This document shows, one piece after another, positions 54,813-63,780 of a DNA stretch of 64,000 nucleotides. The DNA comes from Blautia faecicola. GTDB taxonomy: Bacteria; Bacillota; Clostridia; Lachnospirales; Lachnospiraceae. The DNA is taken from positions 3,257,501-3,321,500 of the forward strand of contig NZ_SDKC01000001.1 of the NCBI RefSeq assembly GCF_004123145.1, in the 5' to 3' direction. Position 1 is the stretch's first letter. Every line of letters begins with the position of its first letter. Under the pieces are notes generated by a model. It was not told the DNA's origin. It worked only from the letters and a program-made list of their open reading frames with translations, and made no database searches. A program made the translations under genes and the position numbers.

Positions 54813-57158
54813 TTATTTTTCTAAAGCAATCTTATAGTATCCTTCTTTTTCCTTTTTGATTTCCCAGTTCTGTCCATTTACCACAGCGTTGTCCAAACAT
54901 TTTTCTGCGTATACAGTAAAATAGCTGGCATCCATATCCGTGTTTATAAACAAGGTTCCCTCTTCTATCTTTGCTTTCAAATTCTGTACGTTACCATCAT
55001 CAATATACGTGTCTCTAATTTCATCTTCACAAAATAATATGACATCTAAATTTTCGTACTTTTCTTCAATATTCTCTGGAATCTTGGTTAACATTGGAAT
55101 CATTTTATTTTGACGAATAAACACTGGAATCTTATCTAGTTCAATTTTTCTCTTAACCCATCTACCGCCTTTTATTCTTTCATGCGTAAACAAATCAATC
55201 CATTGTCCATTTGGCAAATATACATCTATTTCATCCTCCTGATCAAATACTGGTACAACCAAAAGAGAATCTCCTAGAAAATATTCCAACTCTACATTAC
55301 GGGCACTTCTATCCTCTGGATATTCCATTACTACTGGCCTAATTACAGGAATATCTGAGAGGTGTGTTTTATAAGTTGTACTGTACAGATACGGTAATAA
55401 TAAATGTCTTATATCATTAAATTTCTTAAAAATCTTTTCTGCTTTTTCTCCAAAATTCCAGGGTTCTCTTGGTGTTTTCCCATGACATCGGCTAAGTGAA
55501 TTAAAAAATCCAAACTGACAACTTCTAATATACTCCTCATCTGTAGGAACACATTCATACCCTTCATGATCTGTATTATAGAATCCCCCCATATCAAATC
55601 CCCAAAAAGGAATTCCACTCATAGAAGCACTTAAGCCTCCTCTAAGAATACATGCATGATTATTTAAATGGGTAGATGAATCTCCTGCCCACGCTGCTGG
55701 AATAGTATGAGAGCCTGCATATCCACTTCTTCCCCAAAGCATTGGAAGTTCTCCTAAAGGGATTTTCACCTCTGCCATAATATCATAAATTGTTTTGGCA
55801 TATAAAAATGTTAGTTTATTATGTCCCTGAATTCCTGTAGAACCATCAAAATAAACCGCATCTTCTGGAACAGCTTCTGAAAAATCAGTTTTTACTGCTC
55901 CAATGCCCATACTAACAACTGACCTTACTTTAGGCTTGTACCACTCTATAAAATGTGGGTTTGTAAAGTCAAAGCATCCTACCTTTGAGGTACTTGTTGC
56001 CGTAGAATAAAATCTGCTTGTAACACCTTTTGTATTTTTTACCAAAAATCCCTTTTCTTCTGCTTCTTTAAAATATTTTGAATTCTCATCAATATAGGGG
56101 AAAATCCAAAGACAAAGGTGGATTCCCTCCTTTTTTAACTTGTAAATCATTTCTTCTGGATTAGGAAATCTTTCATAGTCCCAGACCCAAGCGCCTGCGT
56201 CACCTTCTTTCTGCCATCCATCGATATGTATTACATCAATCTTAATATCCCTTTCTTTAGAAATCTTTACTACTTCATAAATTTCATCTTGAGTTTGATA
56301 TGAACATTTTGACATCCAAAGTCCCAGAGCCCACTTGGGAATCATAGGAATTTTTCCAGTTTGATTTATATAAGACTTTAAGAGTGCCTTATAATCATTT
56401 CCCATCCAAATGACATAGTCTAAGACTTTATCTTCTACGCTCATGTTATATGCCACATTTGAAAAACTACCCATCTCAAATTTCGACCTTGTATAAGTAT
56501 TTAACAGAATAGCATATCCCCTACTACTCATGAAGAAAGGATGATTTTTATAAGATTTTTCCGTATTCGTGCTTAGAGCATCCGTTTGCCAACAATTAAT
56601 AGTCTGTCCTCTCTTACCAAAATCCGTAAATTTTTCTCCGAAACCGTAGAATTCTTCATCTGCATATAAATACATTGTTTCATTAACGCCAATAATCTCT
56701 TTATTTTCATCATAAGTGAATCCTACAGGCAAATTTTTACACATATTATCCACATTGGAATCTTTAATCTGCTCTTTTGTTTTTAACTTTCCATCAAGAT
56801 AATAGCTAACTTCCCACGGATATTTCCTAACCCTAGCTTCTATCTTCCCTTTAGATATAGAAATAAATTCTTCGTTTTCCGTTATATTTACACCATTCTG
56901 TCCTTCTAACTGATATATACTATTATCAAAAGGATGCTCATTTCCAGGCGTATACATACGAAAACGAAATGCGGTTTCCCCAACACATTGAATGAACACT
57001 TTTACTGTGTTCTCTTTGTAAGTATCTACTACAAATTCTACTCCATCTGTTCTCTCTGTATAACTTTTTATACCTGTTAAAAAATCAAAATTGTGATGGA
57101 ATATTGTTTGTAAATACCCCAACTGTGGATTATAGCTTACTTCTACTTTTTTACCCAT
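54813..57158 (-). CDS. GH31 glycoside hydrolase (YicI/alpha-xylosidase-like)
   Basis: This 781-aa cytoplasmic enzyme has no signal peptide. An N-terminal beta-sandwich with galactose-mutarotase-like fold precedes the (beta/alpha)8 barrel. The nucleophile lies in GAVKTDFSEAVPEDAVYF (about 420) and the acid/base in AAWAGDSSTHL (about 490), then GIPFWGFDMGGF. These fit retaining GH31 enzymes of the YicI type, which act on alpha-xylosides or alpha-glucosides. Substrate is not fixed by sequence alone. It heads the eight-gene operon, with AGGAGG five bases before the ATG and a tandem repeat just upstream. Confidence 0.9.
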   Translation of the reverse strand: MGKKVEVSYNPQLGYLQTIFHHNFDFLTGIKSYTERTDGVEFVVDTYKENTVKVFIQCVGETAFRFRMYTPGNEHPFDNSIYQLEGQNGVNITENEEFISISKGKIEARVRKYPWEVSYYLDGKLKTKEQIKDSNVDNMCKNLPVGFTYDENKEIIGVNETMYLYADEEFYGFGEKFTDFGKRGQTINCWQTDALSTNTEKSYKNHPFFMSSRGYAILLNTYTRSKFEMGSFSNVAYNMSVEDKVLDYVIWMGNDYKALLKSYINQTGKIPMIPKWALGLWMSKCSYQTQDEIYEVVKISKERDIKIDVIHIDGWQKEGDAGAWVWDYERFPNPEEMIYKLKKEGIHLCLWIFPYIDENSKYFKEAEEKGFLVKNTKGVTSRFYSTATSTSKVGCFDFTNPHFIEWYKPKVRSVVSMGIGAVKTDFSEAVPEDAVYFDGSTGIQGHNKLTFLYAKTIYDIMAEVKIPLGELPMLWGRSGYAGSHTIPAAWAGDSSTHLNNHACILRGGLSASMSGIPFWGFDMGGFYNTDHEGYECVPTDEEYIRSCQFGFFNSLSRCHGKTPREPWNFGEKAEKIFKKFNDIRHLLLPYLYSTTYKTHLSDIPVIRPVVMEYPEDRSARNVELEYFLGDSLLVVPVFDQEDEIDVYLPNGQWIDLFTHERIKGGRWVKRKIELDKIPVFIRQNKMIPMLTKIPENIEEKYENLDVILFCEDEIRDTYIDDGNVQNLKAKIEEGTLFINTDMDASYFTVYAEKCLDNAVVNGQNWEIKKEKEGYYKIALEK

Positions 57159-57180
57159 ATGTTACCTCCTAATTACCTTT

Positions 57181-57216
57181 CTTGACTTTCTTGACTTTCT
57201 TGACTTTCTTGAATTT
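57181..57216. repeat. Four 9-bp tandem repeats in the GH31 leader
   Basis: CTTGACTTT is repeated three times exactly and once as CTTGAATTT on the plus strand (AAAGTCAAG on the minus). The array ends about 10 bp before the GH31 ribosome site. The remaining 57,159-57,288 spacer must contain the operon promoter, but no clear -35/-10 pair is evident. Confidence 0.8.
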
Positions 57217-57288
57217 GATTTTAGCATAATAAAGGACGCAACTTTATGAATATTTTTACTTGCAAAATATAACTTTTTTTCCTTATTT

Positions 57289-58845
57289 TTACTCGATTTT
57301 TTTCCTCGCTCGATACTCTTCTGGCGTTAATCCATAACTTTTTTTGAATGATTGAATAAAATGAGAAACGTCATTATATCCCACTTCAAATGCTATAAAA
57401 CTAATCTTCATATCCTTATTTTCTAACAATGTTTTTGCCTTTTTTAAACGATATTGAATTAAATATTTCGAAAAATTCATTCCTGTTTCTTGGCTAAATA
57501 ATCTACTACAATAAGAATAATTCACAAAATATTTATTTTCAGCTAACTCTCTTAAAGAAATATTTTTATAATAATTATCTTCTACATAATGAACAATTTC
57601 TTCAACAATTTTACTTTTTTTCTTTGTATTTTCTTTTCCGCTACATATCACTATTACCATTTCTTTCAGATAGTTTTCCAGCTCCTCAATATGTTTAAAT
57701 TTGTACAAATCATAACGTCTGGAAAACATAACTTTTATATCTTTTAATTCTTCAATATCCTCATTTTGATATAATTCTGCATAATAATTCCCTAGAATTT
57801 TCAATATTTCTACAACTGCCATGTACAGTTTCTGTGCACTTTCTTCTTTAATGATTATATCCTCTAAAATACTGTGAATTACTTGATTAATTTCTTTTTC
57901 TTTTCTAGTTCTTACTATAGATTCTAGCTTAATTTCTGCTTCTTTTCCAATTCTTGCTTTATATCCGTCCATATTTTTATAAAAATATGCTCTATTCCAT
58001 CCTTGTATCAATCTCTGATTTAAAGCATATAACGCCTCATTATAAGACTGATATATCTTCTCTTTAGATGAATATACTAGTCCTACACCCATAGTGATAT
58101 TCATATGTTTACATGTACAAAAATACGATAACATACTTTCTACTTTCTCCTGAACAATCAGTTCATTATCCATACATTCTATTCCACTCAAAAGCATTAC
58201 ATATTCCTCATTAATTTTAGAAAAAAAGAAATCCTTTATGAACCCTCTATATTTTTCCTGAATGATTCTATTCACTAATTCTACATCTGTCACCAGTTCT
58301 TCTTCTTGCATCACAACTATACAGAATTTTTCTTCTTGATGTATTGCATTATAACTAAAAAATTCTTTATACAATTCTTCGTGAGCCACGATTGTCTTCA
58401 CAGGGAAATAATTTTTGGCTGCCTCCCATTGATAATAATTCTTAATTTTTTCTTGATTTCGACTCTTCTCTTCCTGTTTCTCTAAAACCTTTTTTACTGG
58501 TGGCAAAAGATTTTCTTTATAAATGGGTTTTACGATATAATCTTTTACATTATAGCGAAGTGCCTCTCTTACATAATCAAAATTTTCAAAGGCAGTCAGA
58601 ATAAGAATATCTATTTCAGGTCTATGTTTATGTAAATATGAGGCCAGTTCCAATCCTCCCATTTTTTTCATTTGTATATCTGTTATAACCAATGCAATAT
58701 CTTTATATTCTTCTATTAATTCTATGGCCTTCATTCCATTTACTGCTTCTCCACAAACCTGAATGTCCAAATCGCTTTCTTGTAAGATTTTGACAATACT
58801 TTTTCTTGCATAATACTCATCTTCTACTACTAATATTTTTTTCAT
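57289..58845 (-). CDS. YesN-type AraC response regulator
   Basis: This 518-aa protein has an N-terminal receiver domain, with phospho-acceptor Asp in LVITDIQMKKMGG (about 55), TAFENF and KDYIVKP. A middle linker region is followed by two AraC helix-turn-helix motifs at the C-terminus (ISLRELAENKYFVNYSYCSRLFSQETG; ISFIAFEVGYNDVSHFIQSFKKSYGLTPEEYR). It would activate the neighbouring sugar genes after phosphorylation by the coupled YesM kinase, whose stop codon overlaps its ATG (ATGA). Confidence 0.93.
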   Translation of the reverse strand: MKKILVVEDEYYARKSIVKILQESDLDIQVCGEAVNGMKAIELIEEYKDIALVITDIQMKKMGGLELASYLHKHRPEIDILILTAFENFDYVREALRYNVKDYIVKPIYKENLLPPVKKVLEKQEEKSRNQEKIKNYYQWEAAKNYFPVKTIVAHEELYKEFFSYNAIHQEEKFCIVVMQEEELVTDVELVNRIIQEKYRGFIKDFFFSKINEEYVMLLSGIECMDNELIVQEKVESMLSYFCTCKHMNITMGVGLVYSSKEKIYQSYNEALYALNQRLIQGWNRAYFYKNMDGYKARIGKEAEIKLESIVRTRKEKEINQVIHSILEDIIIKEESAQKLYMAVVEILKILGNYYAELYQNEDIEELKDIKVMFSRRYDLYKFKHIEELENYLKEMVIVICSGKENTKKKSKIVEEIVHYVEDNYYKNISLRELAENKYFVNYSYCSRLFSQETGMNFSKYLIQYRLKKAKTLLENKDMKISFIAFEVGYNDVSHFIQSFKKSYGLTPEEYRARKKIE

Positions 58846-60629
58846 TTATCTTTATTCTCCTCTTCCAGATTTTCAATTCCAAGCAATAGTTGTATCTCCG
58901 TTCCTTTATCTGTCTTATTAACTTTCACTCCATATTTTTCCCCATAGTAATTTTTAATTCTAGTATTTACATTATTTATTCCAATGCTTTTTTCTTCCTC
59001 ATCAATATAAGAAATTCTTCTTGTTCTCTCGCAAAGAATTCTATTTAATTCTTCTCTTTTTTCACTATCAATCCCACAGCCATTATCTTTTACGAGTATT
59101 ACAATATCATTTTCACATTTGAACGCCTTAATCCAAATTTTATTGTCATTTTCATCCATCGTAAATCCATGTTCAAAAATATTCTCAACAATAGGCTGTA
59201 AAATAAATTTCACAATTCTTACTTGCTCAATCTGTCTTTCTATCTCATATTCTACGCTAAAACAATCATGAAAACGTATTCTCTGAATTTCTAGATATGC
59301 CTTTACCATTTCCACTTCCGTCTTTAAGGAAACAAAACGACTACCTTTTACATTGTATTGCATAATACAAGAAAGATTTTTTGTGATTTCCACAATCTCT
59401 GGAAAATCGCTAAGTTCCCCCATAGAAGCAATTAAATTTAATGTATTATATAAAAAGTGCGGATTAATTTGATATCGCAGCATTTTAGACTGAATTTTTC
59501 TTTGATTTTTATCATAAATAATTTCTCTTACCAGATATTCATTCATTTTATTTGCCATTTCATTGTAGTTTTCTATCACATTGGCAATTTCTCTTGTTAA
59601 TTTCATATGTTCTAAATTTATAATTTGAAGTTGATCTCCTTTAGTATGGCTTATTTTTTTACAAAATTCTTCTAATGGTTCAATAATTTTTTTTGTATAA
59701 TATATAGAAAAAGAAACCACTAATATCAATGCTCCTGAGAGAAATATACTATTCCACTTTATCTTTTGATCAACCTCTTCAAACATCCTTTCTTCTGGTA
59801 TTACTTGAATAATTTTCCATCCGGAAAGCATGTTCTGTCTGGAACTTATATAAAAATTTTTTCCTTTACTCTGAAATGTATCTACTATTAGATTTTCTTT
59901 TATCATTTTTTGACTTTTATCAAAAATATATCCTTTTTCTTCTTTCTGATATAAATCTTCTCCGATATGAAACAGTTCCTGTTCCTCCGCCAAAATAAAA
60001 CACTCACCGCTATTTTCATAAAAACCATTTTCTAAAATACTTTGAAATGTTTTATAGTTAATATCAACTGCTAAAAGAGCAATAGGCATATTTCCATACG
60101 TGTATAAAGGATATAAAAAAGTTAAAATATTCGCGTTATCCCCCTGTAAGCCCCCATAATAATATTCATCCTCTTTTCCTTCAAACAGCATCCACTCTTT
60201 TGTCATGTTTCTAATGGTTTTGACATATTCTTCTGGTATAGATGTATCCGTACAATAAATGTTTCCATATTTATTTAGTATGGTAGCTCTCAAAATAAGT
60301 GTGTCCATAGAAGCAATATGTTTTAATGCATTGTCCATGTAATTCTGGTTTTCGAATTTTGTACCGATATCATTTTTTTCATTATTTTTCAGCAAAATAT
60401 TTCTAGCATAGTTATCCGTACAACAAATTTGTTTTAGTCCTTTTATATTATTTAAAGATATAGTAATCATATCGTCTATCCGCTCCCCAGCGGTCTTCAT
60501 TTTCAAAACTTCAGCTTGTCTAATTTTTTTTATATTAATTCCATACACAGCAAGATTTACTATAGAAATTGCAACGGTTATCACCAAAATCACACTTACA
60601 AAAGTGCTTCTAAAAGAACGCTTTTTCAT
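58842..60629 (-). CDS. YesM-type sensor histidine kinase
   Basis: This 595-aa membrane kinase has TM1 at about 10-30 and an extracellular Cache-like sensor (about 35-285). TM2 follows (IFLSGALILVVSFSIYY), then a HAMP linker. The His_kinase domain with YQINPHFLYNTLNLIASM carries the phospho-accepting His, and the ATPase domain has ENIFEHGF and VKDNGCGI. Such kinases sense extracellular sugars, often through an ABC binding protein. It is coupled to the YesN gene and preceded by the ABC operon terminator. Confidence 0.93.
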   Translation of the reverse strand: MKKRSFRSTFVSVILVITVAISIVNLAVYGINIKKIRQAEVLKMKTAGERIDDMITISLNNIKGLKQICCTDNYARNILLKNNEKNDIGTKFENQNYMDNALKHIASMDTLILRATILNKYGNIYCTDTSIPEEYVKTIRNMTKEWMLFEGKEDEYYYGGLQGDNANILTFLYPLYTYGNMPIALLAVDINYKTFQSILENGFYENSGECFILAEEQELFHIGEDLYQKEEKGYIFDKSQKMIKENLIVDTFQSKGKNFYISSRQNMLSGWKIIQVIPEERMFEEVDQKIKWNSIFLSGALILVVSFSIYYTKKIIEPLEEFCKKISHTKGDQLQIINLEHMKLTREIANVIENYNEMANKMNEYLVREIIYDKNQRKIQSKMLRYQINPHFLYNTLNLIASMGELSDFPEIVEITKNLSCIMQYNVKGSRFVSLKTEVEMVKAYLEIQRIRFHDCFSVEYEIERQIEQVRIVKFILQPIVENIFEHGFTMDENDNKIWIKAFKCENDIVILVKDNGCGIDSEKREELNRILCERTRRISYIDEEEKSIGINNVNTRIKNYYGEKYGVKVNKTDKGTEIQLLLGIENLEEENKDK

Positions 60630-60672
60630 TTGTTACTACCTTTCTATCAATTTTTTATCTTCTTTGTAAAGC

Positions 60673-60712
60673 AAAAACAGGAAGGGTGTCAGTAATTTCT
60701 GACATCCCTTCC
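60673..60712 (-). terminator. Terminator between the ABC importer operon and yesM
   Basis: An AGGAAGGGATGTCAG / CTGACACCCTTCCT stem with loop AAATTA is followed by GTTTTTGC on the minus strand, just after the second permease gene. Confidence 0.8.
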
Positions 60713-60718
60713 TAAATA

Positions 60719-61567
60719 TTAAGACTTTACAGCTCCTTGTGTCAAACCCGAAACAATATGCTTCTGTGCACAAGCATATGCTATCAACACTGGAATCATA
60801 GCAATAAGGTAAGAAGCAAATGCTAAGTTATAATCAAACGAATATTGTGATTTAAAATTATATTGAAATAATGGCAATGTCCACATATCCTGTGACTGAT
60901 TTAATATTAATAAAGGCATTTGAAAATCATTCCATACCCATAGTGCATTTAACACAAAAATAGTTGCTAGAATGGGTTTAATCATAGGAAGCACTATTTT
61001 CACATAAGCCTTTACCGTACCACATCCATCAATATAAGCAGCTTCTTCCAAATCTCTAGGTACAGACCTGATATAATTCACAAGTAAAAATACCCCTTGA
61101 GAAGATGCCAATGTAACACACATAATGATCAAGCCAGGTATATTACATAATTTTAATTTTGCAAGATATTTTACTAATGGTACCATAATAACTTGAAATG
61201 GTACAAAAATACCAGCCAAAAGATAAAAATACATAGTCTTATAATACCTTTTTTCCATATTTCGTGCTATTGCATAAGAACACATTGGAATCAAAACCAT
61301 AATAAGAAATACAGATACCAAGGTCACCACTGCTGAATTCCTAAAAAACACAAAATAATTTGCTTTTTGAAGAACATTTACAAAATTTCCTAAATAAAAA
61401 CTCTGCGGAAAGGAAAAAAAGCTTTGAGAAGATTCCTGTGGTGTCTTTAAAGCGGTAATGATAGTAAGATAAAAAGGATAGAGAATAACTATCATTCCTG
61501 TAATCAATAAAACATAGGACAATATCTTTAATATTCTGCTGCTTTTACTTCTTTTCATCTTACTCAC
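60719..61567 (-). CDS. CUT1 ABC sugar transporter permease (MalG type)
   Basis: This 282-aa membrane protein has six predicted helices and the permease EAA loop EEAAYIDGCGTVKAYVKIVLPMIKP, which contacts the ATPase. It is the second permease of the importer and overlaps the first by 8 bp. No ATPase gene is present, so a shared MsmX-type ATPase encoded elsewhere is expected. Confidence 0.93.
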   Translation of the reverse strand: MSKMKRSKSSRILKILSYVLLITGMIVILYPFYLTIITALKTPQESSQSFFSFPQSFYLGNFVNVLQKANYFVFFRNSAVVTLVSVFLIMVLIPMCSYAIARNMEKRYYKTMYFYLLAGIFVPFQVIMVPLVKYLAKLKLCNIPGLIIMCVTLASSQGVFLLVNYIRSVPRDLEEAAYIDGCGTVKAYVKIVLPMIKPILATIFVLNALWVWNDFQMPLLILNQSQDMWTLPLFQYNFKSQYSFDYNLAFASYLIAMIPVLIAYACAQKHIVSGLTQGAVKS

Positions 61568-62468
61568 CTACCTGTTTATTACTTGTCAATCTCAGTGAAA
61601 ATGCCGATACAACCCCCACGATTACAAATAAAATCATAGATTCCGCCACTGAAGTGCTAAATTTTCCTTCATTGATCGCATGGCGATATATCAATAACCC
61701 TACTGCCTCTGTTGACTGTGCAGGCCCTCCATTAGTCATAACTTTAATATAGTCAAATACCGTCAAGCCGGCTTTTGCTTGTGTGATAATTACCATATTT
61801 AATACTGGAATTAAGTACGGTATAATCACATTCCAAAATCTTGCCCAATTTCCAGCTCCATCAATCGTTGCTGCTTCCAAAAGATCCTTCGGTACACTCT
61901 GCAATCCTGCTATAAAAAGCACTGTAGGAATCGCACAGCCCTGCCAAATATTTACCACCATAATAGCAATAGCCGCCAGTTTAGGATTTCCAAGAGGGCT
62001 TGTAGACAACGCCTCTATATTCAACATTTCGCCTATAACTGGAACTGCTCTATAAAATAACTCATTCCAAATCAATCCAACAGTGACCATGCTTATGACT
62101 GCTGGAATAAAATAAATAGAGCGAAAAAGAGTAGATAATCTCCTAATTCTGTTTAACGCCAATGCTATCGTAAGAGGAATGACTATAAGAAGTACCACTA
62201 ATGCTATCGTATACCCTATATTAAACCATAGGGCTTCCCTAAATCTTTCGTCAGTCAATACTTTTACATAATTCTTCAGGCCAACAAACGTATAATCTTT
62301 AGAAATACCATTCCAATCTGTAAAGCTATAATACACTCCAATTAACATTGTTACTAAAAAGAATATTGTATATAAAATTACAGTTGGCAATGTAAAAGCA
62401 AACATAATACGATTCTTCTTTGATTGTGAGCGCATTTCTTTTATTTCAGTTTTACTTATCCTCTTCAT
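61560..62468 (-). CDS. CUT1 ABC sugar transporter permease (MalF/UgpA type)
   Basis: This 302-aa membrane protein starts with a basic cytoplasmic segment and has six helices. The EAA loop is LLEAATIDGAGNWARFWNVIIPYLIPV, and the motif TNGGPAQSTE is typical of MalF/UgpA-like permeases. It lies between the binding protein and the second permease and forms the channel with it. Confidence 0.93.
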   Translation of the reverse strand: MKRISKTEIKEMRSQSKKNRIMFAFTLPTVILYTIFFLVTMLIGVYYSFTDWNGISKDYTFVGLKNYVKVLTDERFREALWFNIGYTIALVVLLIVIPLTIALALNRIRRLSTLFRSIYFIPAVISMVTVGLIWNELFYRAVPVIGEMLNIEALSTSPLGNPKLAAIAIMVVNIWQGCAIPTVLFIAGLQSVPKDLLEAATIDGAGNWARFWNVIIPYLIPVLNMVIITQAKAGLTVFDYIKVMTNGGPAQSTEAVGLLIYRHAINEGKFSTSVAESMILFVIVGVVSAFSLRLTSNKQVGE

Positions 62469-62488
62469 TCACAACACCTTCTTAACAA

Positions 62489-63766
62489 TCACTTAGAATC
62501 TTCTACTGCTTGATTCCAGTCATTTGTCATTTCTTTTAAGAATGCATCTACATCCTTATCCAATAATACATTCTGGATTTTTCCTCTTTTTGTATCTTCA
62601 AATCCTGTTGGAGGATATGCTCCATCTGCTTCAAATCCATTTGCTTCTACATAGTCAAAAAATGGCTGGAACTGAGGAACTTCCGCTTTTACTCCTGTTA
62701 CACAAGATGGGCTCTTGTCATTATCTGTATAAATCTGAGCCCCTTCTGCAGAAAGTGCAAAAGATAAAAATTTATCAATGGCTTCCATTTTTTCCGGTTC
62801 ATCTGCTACCTTTGCATTTACACAAAAACCTGTATCTACAGCCTGTGTTGCAATCGGTTTTCCATTATCATTCGGAAGAATAGTAAATTCTACATTAAAA
62901 TCTGGATTTGCACTCAAAAATGATGGTAATGTCCAACTTCCTTGAAGAAACATCCAGCCTTCTCCGTTTGCAAAGTCATTAATCGCCTGGTCATAACCAA
63001 GTGCAAGTGAATCTTCATTAGCATAATCCAACAATTGAATCATTTTTTCTACACCGCTTTTATATTCTGGAATTGTCTCAAAAGACTCTTCTCCTGCTTT
63101 CATCTTTTCAAATTCGTCTTCATGGCTTCCTAAATCTCTTGCTTCAATATTAGACCACAAATTAGAAACCGTCCAAGAGTCCTTATTTGGTAAAATAAAT
63201 GGTGTTTCTCCTTTCGCCTTAATTTCTTCAGCAAGAGCAATTAATTCATCCCATTTGGTAGGCATAGTATAGCCAGCCTCTTCAAACTTATCTTTATTGT
63301 AATAAACTCCCATAAAATTGACATTGTATGGAGCTATGTAATTTTTTCCGTCTTTTGCTTTTACAGCATCCAGATACTTGCTATCTATATTTTTCATATA
63401 ATCCTTTTCTGATAAATCCAACAGCAATCCTTCATCCTCAAACTGCACAAATTGTGCATCTGTTGGCCAATGATTCATCATATCTGGAAGACTATCACTG
63501 CTAGCTCTTGTCATCAAAACTTCCTGAGCATCTGGAACCACATTCTGTTTAATGACAATATCTGGGTTTTCTTTCTCAAATGCTTCAATTACTTTGGTAT
63601 AGCTTTCTGCTGCTTCACGTTTTACTTGCACAAATTCAATTTCTACCTTACCTGAAGATTTTTCTTCACTCTTTCCTGAATCTGTCTCGTTTTTCTGTCC
63701 GCATCCAACAACAAACGTTGAAGCCATTGCCAAACACAATGTCACTGCCAAAATTTTTTTCTTCAT
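62489..63766 (-). CDS. ABC sugar-binding lipoprotein
   Basis: The start MKKKILAVTLCLAMASTFVV at 63,766 follows AAGGAGGACG; the longer in-frame version would add 43 residues of non-coding repeat. The 425-aa lipoprotein has the lipobox VVGC (Cys about 23), an S/K/E-rich tether, and a family 1 extracellular solute-binding fold (VEIEFVQVKREAAESYTKVIEAFEKENPDIVIKQ; FNVNFMGVYYNKDKFEEAGYTMPTKWDE). It captures the oligosaccharide or glycoside for the two permeases and may also inform YesM. Confidence 0.93.
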   Translation of the reverse strand: MKKKILAVTLCLAMASTFVVGCGQKNETDSGKSEEKSSGKVEIEFVQVKREAAESYTKVIEAFEKENPDIVIKQNVVPDAQEVLMTRASSDSLPDMMNHWPTDAQFVQFEDEGLLLDLSEKDYMKNIDSKYLDAVKAKDGKNYIAPYNVNFMGVYYNKDKFEEAGYTMPTKWDELIALAEEIKAKGETPFILPNKDSWTVSNLWSNIEARDLGSHEDEFEKMKAGEESFETIPEYKSGVEKMIQLLDYANEDSLALGYDQAINDFANGEGWMFLQGSWTLPSFLSANPDFNVEFTILPNDNGKPIATQAVDTGFCVNAKVADEPEKMEAIDKFLSFALSAEGAQIYTDNDKSPSCVTGVKAEVPQFQPFFDYVEANGFEADGAYPPTGFEDTKRGKIQNVLLDKDVDAFLKEMTNDWNQAVEDSK

Positions 63767-63780
63767 ACTTTCGTCCTCCT

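Noticed and set aside
47353-57158. Sulfoquinovose pathway
   Set aside because: PfkB, aldolase, reductase and GH31 genes are reminiscent of sulfoglycolysis. However, the GH31 resembles YicI rather than YihQ around the active site, the aldolase is class II, and no transaldolase, sulfolactaldehyde dehydrogenase or TauE-like exporter is present.
57181-57216. Short repeats considered as a CRISPR array
   Set aside because: The 9-bp units are directly adjacent without spacers, and there are no cas genes in the window.
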